This document shows positions 1 through 8,612 of a stretch of DNA of 64,000 bases, piece by piece. Position numbers and translations under genes: made by a program. The notes beneath the pieces were generated by a model. It was given only the letters and a program-made list of their open reading frames with translations. It was not told the DNA's origin and ran no database searches. Positions within the stretch are counted from its first letter, which is position 1; each line of letters begins with the position of its first letter. The DNA is from Ideonella sp. (GTDB lineage Bacteria; Pseudomonadota; Gammaproteobacteria; Burkholderiales; Burkholderiaceae_C): positions 62,001-126,000 of the forward strand of contig JABTUY010000001.1 of the NCBI GenBank assembly GCA_015075165.1, read 5' to 3'.

Positions 1-1
1 G

Positions 2-937
2 ATGGCGCTGGCCGCCGGCGGCCTGGCGTTCACGGCCAGCGCCGGGCTGCTGGTGGGCGTCGCGCAATCGGCGGTCACCTACTCGATCGTCTACGGCGTG
101 ATTGGGCGCAATATCGCGGCCGAGCGGCGCAGTTGGGCAATGGGCGTCACCGCGGCAGCGGGTTCGTTCGGCCAGTTCCTGATGGTGCCGGTGGAGAGCG
201 CGCTGATCGGCGGCGTCGGGTGGCAGGCCGCTCTCTACGTGCTGGCATTGCTGGTGCTGTTGATCGTGCCGCTGGCGCTGGGCCTGCGCGAGCCGCGGGC
301 GGCGGGTTCGGCCGCCGCGCACACGCAGAGTGTCGGCGCCGCACTGCGCGAGGCGTTCGCCTACCCGAGCTTCCGGCTGTTGATGGCGGGCTACTTCGTC
401 TGCGGCTTCCAGGTCGTGTTCATCGGCGTGCACATGCCGAGCTACCTGAAGGACAAGGGGCTCGATCCGCAGGTGGCCACCGTGTCGCTGGCGCTGATCG
501 GCCTGTTCAACGTGTTCGGCACCTATGCGGCCGGCGTGATCGGGCAGCATTGGCCCAAGCGCTACCTGCTGTCGTCGATCTACCTGCTGCGCTCGGTGGC
601 GATCGTGCTGTTCCTGCTGCTGCCGCTGACGCCGGCGAGTGTCTATGTGTTCTCGGCCGTCATCGGGCTGCTGTGGCTGTCGACCGTGCCGCCCACCAAC
701 GCGGTGCTGGCACAGATCTTCGGCGTGCACTTCCTGTCGATGCTTAGCGGCTTCGTGTTCCTGAGCCACCAGGTCGGTTCGTTCATGGGCGTGTGGCTCG
801 GCGGCAAGCTGTTCGATGCCAGCGGCAGCTACGACGTCGTCTGGTGGCTCGCGGTCGCGCTTGGCGTGTTCGCCGCGCTGATCAACCTGCCGGTGCGCGA
901 GCACGCCATCGCGCGCACGGCGCCGGCCACCGGCTGA
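2..937 (+). CDS. MFS transporter, 5'-truncated by the window edge
   Basis: Inner-membrane secondary transporter of the major facilitator superfamily; substrate unknown. The 311 visible residues hold about nine or ten hydrophobic segments, with a polar central loop after GLREPRAAG (about residue 100) separating the two halves of the fold. Full-length relatives have about 400 residues and 12 helices, so the N-terminal helices lie before the window. The Met at base 2 is therefore probably internal. The second half, with FIGVHMPSYLKDKG followed by the remaining helices, resembles anion or monocarboxylate permeases of the superfamily, but this does not fix a substrate. The next small ORF begins 20 bases after the stop. 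Confident in the superfamily, not in the substrate. Confidence 0.85.
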   Translation: MALAAGGLAFTASAGLLVGVAQSAVTYSIVYGVIGRNIAAERRSWAMGVTAAAGSFGQFLMVPVESALIGGVGWQAALYVLALLVLLIVPLALGLREPRAAGSAAAHTQSVGAALREAFAYPSFRLLMAGYFVCGFQVVFIGVHMPSYLKDKGLDPQVATVSLALIGLFNVFGTYAAGVIGQHWPKRYLLSSIYLLRSVAIVLFLLLPLTPASVYVFSAVIGLLWLSTVPPTNAVLAQIFGVHFLSMLSGFVFLSHQVGSFMGVWLGGKLFDASGSYDVVWWLAVALGVFAALINLPVREHAIARTAPATG

Positions 938-957
938 CCCGCGACGACCGCGCTGCC

Positions 958-1101
958 ATGGCATCGGGACCGCATCCGCCGCGTCGCTGGCGCCTCGCCG
1001 CGTGGCTGCTGGCGGTACTCGCGCTGGCGGCGGTGTTCGCGGCTTACTTCAGCCCGCACCTGATGGCCGACCTGGCCAACAGGATCTGGGCCTGCTTCTG
1101 A
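958..1101 (+). CDS. small single-pass membrane protein, unrecognised
   Basis: A 47-residue ORF between the transporter and a methyltransferase. It has a basic N-terminus (PPRRWR), one hydrophobic segment of about 20 residues (AAWLLAVLALAAVFAAYF) and a short tail ending WACF. This is the layout of a small inner-membrane protein. No clear Shine-Dalgarno sequence precedes the ATG. It lies in the same direction between two close genes, 13 bases before the next start, which is the main argument that it is real. I do not recognise a family. Confidence 0.45.
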   Translation: MASGPHPPRRWRLAAWLLAVLALAAVFAAYFSPHLMADLANRIWACF

Positions 1102-1114
1102 AGCAGTCGCCACG

Positions 1115-1672
1115 GTGGATGCGCCCTCGCCGTGGATCGTGCGCTGGGCGCCGCTGATCGCACCTGGCGGCTCGGTGCTCGACGTGGCCTGCGGCTGCGG
1201 GCGGCACCTGCGCTGGCTGGCCGCTCGCGGGCTGCGCGTGACAGGCGTCGACCGCGATACCGCTGCACTGGCCGCATTGCGCAGCGTCGGTGAGCTGATC
1301 GTGGCCGACCTCGAGGCCGGTCCGTGGCCGCTGCCCGGCCGGCGTTTCGATGCCGTGGTGGTCACGCATTACCTGTGGCGCGCGCTGCTGCCGACGCTGG
1401 TCGCCAGCGTCGCCGATGGCGGGCTGTTGCTGTACGAGACCTTCGCGGTCGGCCAGGAACGCTACGGCAGGCCCTCGAACCCGGAGTTCCTGCTGCGCCC
1501 GCGCGAGTTGCTCGATGCCGCCGCCGGCCTGCACGTGCTGGCCTACGAGGACGGCGTGGTCGACGCACCGCCGCAAGGTTCGCGCCGTGTGCAGCGCCTG
1601 GCCGCGTGGCGGGCCGGCAGCGCGACGGCCGAGCCGCCGCGGCTGTTGCATGACAGTTCTCCACGCCGCTGA
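1115..1672 (+). CDS. class I SAM-dependent methyltransferase
   Basis: Predicted soluble S-adenosylmethionine-dependent methyltransferase of 185 residues. Motif I (VLDVACGCGRHLRWLA, near residue 25) is the glycine-rich SAM loop and the acidic GVDRD follows at the end of strand 2. After these come FDAVVVTHYLWRALLP and GGLLLYETFAVGQERYGRP, as in Rossmann-fold methyltransferases. The substrate cannot be read from the sequence. The start is a GTG, because no in-frame ATG lies upstream of motif I. The stop codon lies inside a dispersed repeat (about 1659-1797), so the extreme C-terminus is repeat-derived. Confidence 0.75.
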   Translation: MDAPSPWIVRWAPLIAPGGSVLDVACGCGRHLRWLAARGLRVTGVDRDTAALAALRSVGELIVADLEAGPWPLPGRRFDAVVVTHYLWRALLPTLVASVADGGLLLYETFAVGQERYGRPSNPEFLLRPRELLDAAAGLHVLAYEDGVVDAPPQGSRRVQRLAAWRAGSATAEPPRLLHDSSPRR

Positions 1673-1797
1673 AGCGGCACCCGCGACGCATGAACCAACA
1701 CAACCGAGAGTCGCCGCGGAGCCGGCTTCGCCGGCCCGCTGGCGGTGCCCCCTCGGAGGGGGAGGCGCCGAAGGCGCAACGGGGGTGGTCCGCTTCA
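1659..1797 (+). repeat. dispersed mosaic repeat, family 1 copy A
   Basis: About 140 bases built from consecutive small inverted repeats: GCCGCT-GA-AGCGGC, GCCGGC-TTC-GCCGGC, CCCCCTC-G-GAGGGGG and GGCGCC-GAA-GGCGC. A second copy in the same orientation lies at 38757-38893, with the same order of hairpins and only scattered base differences. The copy forms the stop codon of the upstream methyltransferase and ends about 35 bases before dapA. Antisense translation gives the same spurious N-terminus (MRLRRLPLRGG) at both copies. Confidence 0.85.
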
Positions 1798-1832
1798 GGG
1801 CCTAGAATTCCGCATTCCGCAGGAAGTACCCC

Positions 1833-2714
1833 ATGAAACCCATCGTAGGCAGCATCGTCGCCCTGGTCACGCCGATGCACGACAACGGCGAGGTCGACTA
1901 CGCCGGCTTGCGTCGCCTGATCGACTGGCACATTGCCGAAGGCACCGATTGCATCTGCGTGGTCGGCACCACCGGCGAATCGCCCACCGTCAGTGTCGAG
2001 GAGCACTGCGAGATCATTCGTGTCGCGGTCGAGCATGCCAAGGGCCGGGTGCCGATCATGGCCGGCGCCGGCGCCAACTCGACGCGCGAGGCGATCGAGC
2101 TGTCGCGCTACGCCAAACAGGTCGGCGCCGACTGCACGCTGCAGGTCGCGCCGTACTACAACCGTCCGTCGCAGGAAGGCATGTACCAGCACTTCCGCGC
2201 GATCGCCGAGGCGGTGGACATCCCGCTTTATCTCTACAACGTGCCCGGCCGCACCGTGGCCGATCTGCAGCACGACACCGTGATGCGGCTGGCGCAGGTG
2301 CCGAACATCGTCGGCATCAAGGAGGCCACCGGCAACCTCGAGCGCGCCGCGTGGTTGATCAAGCAGGCGCCGCGCGGCTTCGCGATCTACTCCGGCGACG
2401 ACGGCACCGCGGTCGGCCTGATGCTGCTGGGCGGCCACGGCAACGTCAGCGTCACCGCCAACGTGGCGCCTCGGCTGATGCACGAGCTGTGCCGGGCCGC
2501 GGTCGACGGTCAGGCACGCCGTGCGGCCGAGATCCACCTGCGGCTGCTGCCGGTGCACCGGCAACTGTTCTGCGAGCCGAGCCCTGCACCCACCAAATGG
2601 GCGATGGCGCGCATGGGGCTGTGCGGGGCCTCCGTGCGGCTGCCGATCGTGCCGCTGACCAGCGCCGGGCAGGCGCAGGTGGAACAGGCCCTGCGCGAGG
2701 CCGGGCTCATTTGA
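1833..2714 (+). CDS. dapA: 4-hydroxy-tetrahydrodipicolinate synthase
   Basis: Cytoplasmic aldolase condensing pyruvate with aspartate semialdehyde, the first committed step of lysine and diaminopimelate synthesis. Its 293 residues match the family length. Visible features are the N-terminal [18 protein letters not shown] in the substrate loop, [14 protein letters not shown], the LYNVPGRT tyrosine segment, and the Schiff-base lysine K163 in GIKEATG. The ATG is preceded by AGGAAG at good spacing. bamC follows 80 bases downstream in the same direction. In E. coli the bamC gene (formerly dapX) also follows dapA, so the pair is conserved synteny. Confidence 0.97.
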   Translation: MKPIVGSIVALVTPMHDNGEVDYAGLRRLIDWHIAEGTDCICVVGTTGESPTVSVEEHCEIIRVAVEHAKGRVPIMAGAGANSTREAIELSRYAKQVGADCTLQVAPYYNRPSQEGMYQHFRAIAEAVDIPLYLYNVPGRTVADLQHDTVMRLAQVPNIVGIKEATGNLERAAWLIKQAPRGFAIYSGDDGTAVGLMLLGGHGNVSVTANVAPRLMHELCRAAVDGQARRAAEIHLRLLPVHRQLFCEPSPAPTKWAMARMGLCGASVRLPIVPLTSAGQAQVEQALREAGLI

Positions 2715-2794
2715 CGCCGCCACATCGGTTCGATGTCGCGCATGCCCCGACGGTTGCCGCCGCCGGGGTGCCTGTAGGTGTGGAGACTGTGCTG

Positions 2795-3940
2795 GTGAAA
2801 CCCGTTCGACACGATCGCGCTGCGCGGCTGGTCGCATTGGCCGCGCTGGCGGCCTTGGCCGGCTGCTCCAGCGTCGAAAACTTCCTGTCCGGCGACAAGC
2901 TCGACTACAAGAGCCAGTCGGGCAAGGTGGCGACGCTCGACGTGCCGCCCGACCTGACGCAGCTGGCGCGCGACTCGCGCTACCAGCCTCAAGCCTCGAC
3001 CGTCAGTGCCAGCGAGTTGCAGCAGCGGCAAGCCAGCGCGCCGTTGCCGGCGGCCTCGGCAGCCTCGGCTGCGGCCACGGTGGCGGTCAGCACGCTGCCC
3101 GACATGCACATCGAGCGCGACGGCGACCGGCGCTGGCTGTTCACCAAGATGGCACCGGAGCAGCTGTGGCCGCAACTGCGTGCGTTCTGGACCGAGCGCG
3201 GCTTCAACCTGGTGGTCGATGATCCGCAGACCGGGGTGATGGAAACCGACTGGGCCGAGAACCGCGCCAAGATTCCGACCGACGGCCTGCGCCGCCTGCT
3301 CGGCGGCCTGCTCGACAGCCTGTACGACACCGGCGAGCGCGATCGCTTCCGCACCCGCGTCGAGCGGGTGGCCGGCGGCACCGAAATCGCGATCTCGCAC
3401 CGTGGTGCCGTCGAGGTCGTGCAAGGGCCGCTGAAGGACTCCACCACCTGGACCAACCGGCCGAACGATCCGCAGCTCGAGGCCGAGATGCTGGTGCGGC
3501 TGATGATCAAGCTCGGCGTCAAGGAAGAGGCTGCGCGCGCCCAGGTGGCCACCGCAGCGCCCGCTGCGAACCCGCGCGCGCGCGCGCTCAGCGGTCAGCC
3601 CGGCGCGGCGCTGGAGTTCGACGAGGCCTTCGACCGCGCCTGGCGCAGTGTCGGGCTGGCGCTCGACCGCAGCGGCTTCACGGTGGAAGACCGCGACCGC
3701 TCGGCCGGCGTGTACTTCGTGCGCTATGTCGACCCGAAGTACGCCAACCGCGAGGAACCGGGCTTTTTCTCGAAGCTGTTCGGCACGGGCAAGGATCCGG
3801 CCGCCTACCAACGCTATCGCGTCGCGGTGAAGGCCGCCGGCGACAAGACGCAGGTGACGGTGCAGAACTCGCAGGGCGCACCTGAAAACGGTGCCACCGG
3901 CCAGCGCATCGTCGCGCTGCTGGTCGACGAGTTGAAGTAG
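2795..3940 (+). CDS. bamC: outer membrane assembly lipoprotein BamC
   Basis: Lipoprotein of the BAM complex that inserts beta-barrel proteins into the outer membrane. The reading frame is open far upstream. GTG 2795 is chosen because GGAG lies 9 bases before it and because it yields a lipoprotein signal: basic VKPVRHDRAAR, a hydrophobic core, then the lipobox LAGC with C24. The segment after the cysteine (LDYKSQSGKVATLDVPPDL) matches the BamC unstructured N-terminal region. Two helix-grip domains follow, the second beginning near LEFDEAFDRAWRSVGLAL. The protein has 381 residues, in the family range. Upstream in-frame GTGs at 2780 and 2789 are weaker alternatives. Confidence 0.9.
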   Translation: MKPVRHDRAARLVALAALAALAGCSSVENFLSGDKLDYKSQSGKVATLDVPPDLTQLARDSRYQPQASTVSASELQQRQASAPLPAASAASAAATVAVSTLPDMHIERDGDRRWLFTKMAPEQLWPQLRAFWTERGFNLVVDDPQTGVMETDWAENRAKIPTDGLRRLLGGLLDSLYDTGERDRFRTRVERVAGGTEIAISHRGAVEVVQGPLKDSTTWTNRPNDPQLEAEMLVRLMIKLGVKEEAARAQVATAAPAANPRARALSGQPGAALEFDEAFDRAWRSVGLALDRSGFTVEDRDRSAGVYFVRYVDPKYANREEPGFFSKLFGTGKDPAAYQRYRVAVKAAGDKTQVTVQNSQGAPENGATGQRIVALLVDELK

Positions 3941-3979
3941 CCCGGCCCGCGCGCCGCGTGCCGACGGCGCACAAGCAAA

Positions 3980-4001
3980 CAGGCCGCCCGAGGGCGGCCT
4001 G
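3980..4001. terminator. bidirectional hairpin between convergent genes
   Basis: Perfect inverted repeat CAGGCCGCCC-GA-GGGCGGCCTG, 39 bases after the bamC stop and 39 bases before the stop of the minus-strand Ala-rich gene. On the minus strand it is followed by a T-rich GTTTGCTTG. It most likely terminates both transcripts. Confidence 0.75.
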
Positions 4002-4039
4002 TGCTTCGCTGGTTGCGCTGCTTGCGCAGCGCGGGCGAA

Positions 4040-4333
4040 TTACTTCTTCATCGCGGACGCGGCCGCTTCGGCGGCCTTGGTCGCGGCATCGGCAGCCTTG
4101 GCGGCAGCGCCAGCAGCAGCCGACGCGGCGCTGTCGGCCGCTTGGGTCACGGCCGAAGCGGCGGCGCCGACGGCAGATGCAGCCGTGTCAGCGGCAGCCG
4201 ATGCAGCGGCGGCGACCGGCGCGGCGGCCGACGCAGCCGCAGCAGCGGCGGGGGCGGCGGCCTGTTCGGCCTTGCCGCAGGCGGCGAGAGCAGCGGCGGC
4301 AAACAGAGATGCCAACAGGAGCGACTTGTTCAT
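4040..4333 (-). CDS. alanine-rich small lipoprotein
   Basis: 97-residue predicted lipoprotein with a signal and lipobox LAAC (C19), followed by a low-complexity region of Ala with periodic Ser, Asp, Lys and Val, ending KAAEAAASAMKK. Heptad-like spacing (AADSAASAAAGAAAKAADAATKAA) suggests one long amphipathic helix, as in small periplasmic helical lipoproteins. The start is supported by GAGGAA 7 bases before the ATG. Function unknown. Antisense frames of this region also look open because GCN/NGC codons have no stops; they are discounted because only this strand has a signal peptide and ribosome-binding site. Confidence 0.75.
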   Translation of the reverse strand: MNKSLLLASLFAAAALAACGKAEQAAAPAAAAAASAAAPVAAAASAAADTAASAVGAAASAVTQAADSAASAAAGAAAKAADAATKAAEAAASAMKK

Positions 4334-4479
4334 GCTTGTTCCTCGATTCGGGAGGTAGGTCTAGATCGGTTTCGGGTTGGATCTCACCGGCCCCTCGTTC
4401 GTCGGGTGGCTGCCCTGGGCGTGCATCCGGCTTCGGTGTCCGGCAATCGACGTCAGGGCGCTGCGGTGTCCAGCCTGCG

Positions 4480-4485
4480 ATTATA
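4480..4485 (-). promoter_or_regulatory. possible -10 element of the Ala-rich lipoprotein gene
   Basis: A perfect TATAAT on the minus strand in an otherwise very GC-rich gap, about 150 bases upstream of the lipoprotein ATG. I see no good -35 hexamer at 16-18 bases, so it is only a candidate. Confidence 0.3.
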
Positions 4486-4504
4486 TCGGGGCAGACCCTG
4501 AGTC

Positions 4505-4999
4505 CTAGAGCCCGAGCACGGTGACCGGCCATGCCGGTTCACAGCGTTGCATCAACGCATCAACGCGTTCACGCTGCAGCACCAGCGTGCGCGATGCGCT
4601 CGACCCACGCGCCAGCCAGTGCTCGCGATCGAGCAGCTCCAGGCTGCCGTTGTCGAGCAGCAGCAGGCCCGGAACATCGCCCGGCTCGAGATCGACCGGA
4701 CGCAGGCAGTCCACCGCGTGCGCGTAGGGCCGCCGCCACGAAGCGAATCGACTCTGGTTGCGCTCGATCAAGTCGTAACGGCTGCCCACCAGCCGCAAAC
4801 GGCGGCCCGGCAAGCGTATCCAGCGCGTCAGTGTGGCCAGCACCTCGGCGTCGTCGAGCGGCCAAGGTGAGAAGTCGGGGTCGACCAGCACGATGTCGCG
4901 CACCGGTTCGGCATCGACGTGCAGCAACGTCTCACGCGCGGCCAGCGCGAACTCGGCCTGCGAGGCGATGCGGCGACGTTCTTCGCTGTCAGTGCTCAT
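4505..4999 (-). CDS. uncharacterised 164-aa protein coupled to the JmjC oxygenase
   Basis: Soluble 164-residue protein I cannot assign to a named family. It reads MSTDSEERRRIASQAEFALAA at the start, then a compact alpha/beta-like domain with DIVLVDPDFSPWPLDD, GRRLRLVGSRYDLIERN and VPGLLLLDNGSLELLDREHW. No signal peptide or membrane segment is visible. The ATG at 4999 overlaps the end of the upstream JmjC gene by 11 bases, so translation is probably coupled. A longer frame upstream of this ATG is only the shadow of the JmjC gene. The pairing suggests a role connected with ribosome modification, but that is inference. Confidence 0.75.
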   Translation of the reverse strand: MSTDSEERRRIASQAEFALAARETLLHVDAEPVRDIVLVDPDFSPWPLDDAEVLATLTRWIRLPGRRLRLVGSRYDLIERNQSRFASWRRPYAHAVDCLRPVDLEPGDVPGLLLLDNGSLELLDREHWLARGSSASRTLVLQRERVDALMQRCEPAWPVTVLGL

Positions 5000-6116
5000 G
5001 GACCCACCCGCTGGAAAGCCATTGCGCCACCACGGCGCGCGCGCCGGCGCCAAGGCGCGCGCGCTGCGCCGCATCGAGACTGCGCTCGTCAGCCAGCCGA
5101 TGCAGGCATTGTGCATCGACGCCGGTGGCGCGAAGCGCCTCGCCGTTGATGTAGACATGCCGCGCGTCGTACAGCATCCGGGTGCGCCGGTCGAGCCGAA
5201 GTGCGCGCGATCGCTGCGGCTCGGCAGCGCCGCCACGCTCGAACCACACCTGCGCCTTCGGCTCGGTCAGCCACTGGCCGAGTGCGCGCTCCAAGGCATC
5301 GGGTGCGCGCGCGACACGCCGCCACGCGGTGCGGGCGAAGCTCTGCAAGGCCGGCACGATGCGCGCCGGGTGCGTGGTGCCGGCGCCTGCAGGGTCGCGG
5401 TAGCGCGGTGCACCCTCGGCATCGTCGGCAAGCTCGTCGGCCACCGCCTGCATCAGCGCGCGGGCAAGGTCGTGCAAGCCGGGTGCGCGAAAGCCAATCG
5501 ACGCCGTCATGCATTCCCCCTCGGCCACGCCGTCGTGACCCCAGCCCGGCGGCAGATACAGCAGGTCGCCCGGTTCGAGCAGCCAGTCGTGTCGCGGTTG
5601 AAAGTGACGCAGCAGCTTCAGTGGTGCGCCATCGACGCAGCGGCGATCGCGCACACGGCCGATGCGCCAGCGCCGCCGGCCGTGCACCTGCAGCAGGAAC
5701 ACGTCGTAGGCGTCGAGGTGCGGCCCGACGCCACCACCGTCGCTGGCGTACGAGATCATCAGGTCGTCGAGCCGCGCGTCGCCGACGAAACGGAACGGCT
5801 GCAGCAGCCGGTGTGCCGCGTCGTCGTGCAGGTCGACGCCTTGCACCAGCAGCGTCCAGCGCGGTTGCTTCAGCGGCGGCAGCGCGCGCCGCGGCAGCGG
5901 ACCGTGGCGAACCGTCCAGCGCCCACCCTGCCGCCGCACCAGACGCGACTCGACATCGTCGCGCGCCGCCAGCGCGAACAACGCGGCGCGCGATAGCGGC
6001 GGCCGCAGACCCGGCCACGCAGCGCGCGCCAGCAGCGGCTTGCGCTGCCAATGGCGCTGCATGAACTGAGCCGGTGTCAGGCCGGCGAGCAATACCAACG
6101 GTCGGTGCAGGTCCAT
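4989..6116 (-). CDS. JmjC/cupin protein hydroxylase, RoxA-like (ribosomal protein L16)
   Basis: Fe(II)/2-oxoglutarate oxygenase resembling YcfD/RoxA, which hydroxylates an arginine of ribosomal protein L16. In 375 residues it shows the N-terminal FMQRHWQRKPLLARAAWP (typical 'F...W..KPL' entry), the JmjC metal site HLDAYDVFLLQVHGRRRW with the HxD pair, and a distal His in PPGWGHDGVAEGECMTASIG. A C-terminal helical or winged region follows (WLTEPKAQVWF onward), as in ribosomal oxygenases. It is divergent from the FKBP gene at 6222 and overlaps the next minus-strand gene. The L16 substrate is inferred from family resemblance only. Confidence 0.85.
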   Translation of the reverse strand: MDLHRPLVLLAGLTPAQFMQRHWQRKPLLARAAWPGLRPPLSRAALFALAARDDVESRLVRRQGGRWTVRHGPLPRRALPPLKQPRWTLLVQGVDLHDDAAHRLLQPFRFVGDARLDDLMISYASDGGGVGPHLDAYDVFLLQVHGRRRWRIGRVRDRRCVDGAPLKLLRHFQPRHDWLLEPGDLLYLPPGWGHDGVAEGECMTASIGFRAPGLHDLARALMQAVADELADDAEGAPRYRDPAGAGTTHPARIVPALQSFARTAWRRVARAPDALERALGQWLTEPKAQVWFERGGAAEPQRSRALRLDRRTRMLYDARHVYINGEALRATGVDAQCLHRLADERSLDAAQRARLGAGARAVVAQWLSSGWVHEH

Positions 6117-6221
6117 TCGTCATTGTGGCCCGGGCCGACGCGCGGTTTCCCCACGCACGCACCGGATGAGGCCGCCTTCCGAATGCCGATCGCCGCCGCA
6201 GCCTGTGCGATCATCGAAGGC

Positions 6222-6755
6222 ATGTTGATCGCCGCCCCCTGCGTCGTCACGCTGACCTGGACGCTGCACGACGCGCAAGGCCAGCCGATCGATGCGCTGG
6301 AGGAACCGCTGGAGTTCTTTTTCGGTGGCGACGATCTGCTGGCCAAGGTGGAAGAAGCGCTCGACGGCCAGGAGGTCGGCTTCGAAACGCAGTTGCACCT
6401 CGAGCCCGAGCACGCCTTCGGCGAGTACGACGCCGACCGGGTCTGCTTCGAAGACCGCGCGCTGTTTCCCGAGGATCTGGCCGAAGGCATGCAGTTCGAA
6501 GGCCTGCCCGAAGGTGCGCGTACCGAAGGCATGCCGGACGACACCGTCTACACGGTGACCGAACTCTACCCTTCGCACGTGGTGCTCGACGGCAACCATC
6601 CGCTGGCCGGCATCGCGCTGCGGCTGCAGTTGCGCGTGCACGACGTGCGCGAGGCGACTCCGTTCGAGATCGAGCAGCGCACCGTATCGGGTGGGTTGTT
6701 CGCGGCCGGCGATCCGACGGCCGGCGGCGGTCCGGGCTCCGGTACGCTGCACTGA
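6222..6755 (+). CDS. FKBP-type peptidyl-prolyl isomerase, SlyD-like
   Basis: Cytoplasmic prolyl isomerase and chaperone of the SlyD branch, 177 residues. The FKBP strand CVVTLTWTLHDAQGQPID opens the protein, then EEPLEFFFGGDDLLAKVEEALDGQEVG. The insert-in-flap domain lies between about residues 65 and 120 (PEHAFGEYD through TELYPSHVVLDGNHPLAG), and the fold closes with LRLQLRVHDVREAT. A Gly-rich tail (AGGGPGSG) replaces the His-rich metal tail of E. coli SlyD. ATG 6222 is chosen because it puts the family N-terminus in place. ATG 6183 in the same frame is an alternative, and neither has a good Shine-Dalgarno sequence. Confidence 0.88.
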   Translation: MLIAAPCVVTLTWTLHDAQGQPIDALEEPLEFFFGGDDLLAKVEEALDGQEVGFETQLHLEPEHAFGEYDADRVCFEDRALFPEDLAEGMQFEGLPEGARTEGMPDDTVYTVTELYPSHVVLDGNHPLAGIALRLQLRVHDVREATPFEIEQRTVSGGLFAAGDPTAGGGPGSGTLH

Positions 6756-6824
6756 TCGCCGCGAGGCATCGCGCGCTGCACTTGCGCCAAGCGCCATGCC
6801 GCGCACGGCACCGAAGGGAAATGC

Positions 6825-7277
6825 TCAGGCCGCGCCGGTCGAACCGAACCCACCCGCGCCGCGCACCGATCGATCGAACGATTCGACGCGCCGGAAGCTC
6901 GCATGCACCACCGGCACGATCACCATCTGTGCGACGCGTTCCATCGGCTGCACGGTGTAGGTGACGCGGCCACGATTCCAGCAACTGACCATCAGCGGCC
7001 CCTGGTAGTCGCTGTCGATCAGCCCCACCAGGTTGCCCAGCACGATGCCGTGCTTGTGGCCGAGCCCCGAGCGCGGCAGCAGCATCGCGCACAAGCCCGG
7101 GTCGGCAATGTGCACGGCCAACCCGGTGGGGATCAGGCTGGCTTGGCCCGGCTCCAGCACCAGCGGTGCGTCGATGCAGGCGCGCAGGTCCAGCCCGGCG
7201 CTGCCGGCCGTGGCGTAGACCGGCAGGTGCTCGGCCATGCGGGCGTCGAGCAGCTTCAGGTCGATCACGCTCGTCAC
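6825..7277 (-). CDS. dut: dUTP diphosphatase
   Basis: Trimeric dUTPase hydrolysing dUTP to dUMP, which keeps uracil out of DNA and supplies dTMP synthesis. It has 150 residues. All five family motifs are visible: [10 protein letters not shown] (1), [11 protein letters not shown] (2), [11 protein letters not shown] (3), [10 protein letters not shown] (4) and the C-terminal GGFGSTG (5). The start is a GTG whose bases overlap the coaBC stop as GTGA, so the two genes are translationally coupled. The coaBC-dut pair is a common bacterial arrangement. Confidence 0.96.
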   Translation of the reverse strand: MTSVIDLKLLDARMAEHLPVYATAGSAGLDLRACIDAPLVLEPGQASLIPTGLAVHIADPGLCAMLLPRSGLGHKHGIVLGNLVGLIDSDYQGPLMVSCWNRGRVTYTVQPMERVAQMVIVPVVHASFRRVESFDRSVRGAGGFGSTGAA

Positions 7278-8491
7278 GGCTGCGCCTCGAGTCGCGCCGC
7301 GATCTCGCGCACCAATTCGCGCGCCAGCGTGAGCTTGTCGGCCGCCGGCACCTGCCGCTCGCCGCGTGCATCGACCAGCAGCAGTGCGTTGTCGTCGCGG
7401 CCGAAGGTGGCCGGGCCGATGTTGCCGACGATCAGCGGCACGTTCTTGCGCTCGAGCTTGGCGCGTGCGTTGCGCGCCAGATCGTCGGTTTCGGCGGCGA
7501 AGCCGACACAGAACGGCGGCTTCGGCAGCCGCGCCACCGCGGCGAGGATGTCGGGGTTCTCGGCCAGTTCGATCGCCGGCGCCGAGTGGCTGCCGTCCTT
7601 CTTGATCTTGCGCTGCGCGTAGCTCGCCGGGCGCCAGTCGGCGACCGCCGCGGTGGCCACGAACACGTCGTGCGCGGCGGCCAGCGGCAACACGACGTCG
7701 TGCATCTGGCGCGCGCTCGCCACGTCGACGCGGCGCACGTGCCGCGGTGTCGGCAGGCTCACCGGGCCGACCACCAGCGTGACCTCGGCACCGGCCTCCT
7801 GCGCCGCGCGCGCGAGCGCGAAGCCCATCTTGCCGCTCGACAGGTTGGTGATGCCGCGCACCGGATCGATCGCCTCGAACGTCGGCCCGGCGGTCACCAG
7901 CACGCGGCGACCGCGCAGCGGCTTCGGCTGCAGCGCGGCAACCACTTCGTCGCAGAGCTCGGAGGCTTCGAGCATGCGCCCGTCGCCGCTCTCGCCGCAG
8001 GCCTGGTCGCCGTCGGCCGGGCCGAGCACCTGCGCACCGTCGGCGCGGATGCGCGCGATGTTACGTTGCGTGGCCGGGTGCAGCCACATCTCGCGGTTCA
8101 TCGCCGGCGCCACCAGCAGCGGGCAGCGCCCGATCGGCCGCGCCAGGCACAGCAGGCTCAGCAGCTCGTCGCTCAGCCCGTTGGCGAGCTTGGCGATGAA
8201 GTCGGCCGACGCCGGTGCGATGACCAGCGCATCGGCCGCGCGCGTCAGGTTGATGTGCGCCATGTTGTTCGCTTCGCGCGCATCCCACTGGCTGGTGTAG
8301 ACCGGCCGGCCGCTGAGCGCCTGCATCGTCACCGCGGTGACGAACCGCTCGGCCGCCTCGGTCATCACCACCTGCACCGTGGCACCGCTCTTGACCAGCG
8401 CACGCGCCAGCACGGCGGCCTTGTAGCAGGCCACGCCACCGGTCAGGCCGAGCACGATGTGGCGGTTGTCGAGTTGCAGCGCGGTCGTCAT
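7274..8491 (-). CDS. coaBC: bifunctional phosphopantothenoylcysteine decarboxylase/synthetase
   Basis: Catalyses two consecutive coenzyme A steps: joining 4'-phosphopantothenate to cysteine (CoaB) and decarboxylating the product (CoaC, FMN-dependent). The N-terminal CoaC flavoprotein domain begins [15 protein letters not shown], with the active-site segment [24 protein letters not shown], the PAMNREMW motif and the GDGRM flap. The CoaB domain starts near [27 protein letters not shown] and carries the lysine motif KIKKDG. ATG 8491 gives 405 residues, the family length; the longer open frame adds an unrelated tail. Confidence 0.96.
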   Translation of the reverse strand: MTTALQLDNRHIVLGLTGGVACYKAAVLARALVKSGATVQVVMTEAAERFVTAVTMQALSGRPVYTSQWDAREANNMAHINLTRAADALVIAPASADFIAKLANGLSDELLSLLCLARPIGRCPLLVAPAMNREMWLHPATQRNIARIRADGAQVLGPADGDQACGESGDGRMLEASELCDEVVAALQPKPLRGRRVLVTAGPTFEAIDPVRGITNLSSGKMGFALARAAQEAGAEVTLVVGPVSLPTPRHVRRVDVASARQMHDVVLPLAAAHDVFVATAAVADWRPASYAQRKIKKDGSHSAPAIELAENPDILAAVARLPKPPFCVGFAAETDDLARNARAKLERKNVPLIVGNIGPATFGRDDNALLLVDARGERQVPAADKLTLARELVREIAARLEAQP

Positions 8492-8612
8492 GGGCGGCAA
8501 TGTAGCAGCGGCCTTCGATGCCGCTGCGGCGCTCGCGCCATCGGGGTGACATGCCGACGCCGCGGTGCCACAGCGCACCGGGGCCGCACCGCCGCGCCGC
8601 GCCAGCGTGGCG

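Noticed and set aside
1745-2794. Extended bamC frame overlapping all of dapA
   Set aside because: Low-complexity Arg/Ala translation in the wrong frame of dapA; GTG 2795 gives a proper lipoprotein signal.
4001-4501. Plus-strand ORFs opposite the Ala-rich lipoprotein
   Set aside because: Open only because of GCN-rich codons on the other strand; no signal peptide or ribosome-binding site.
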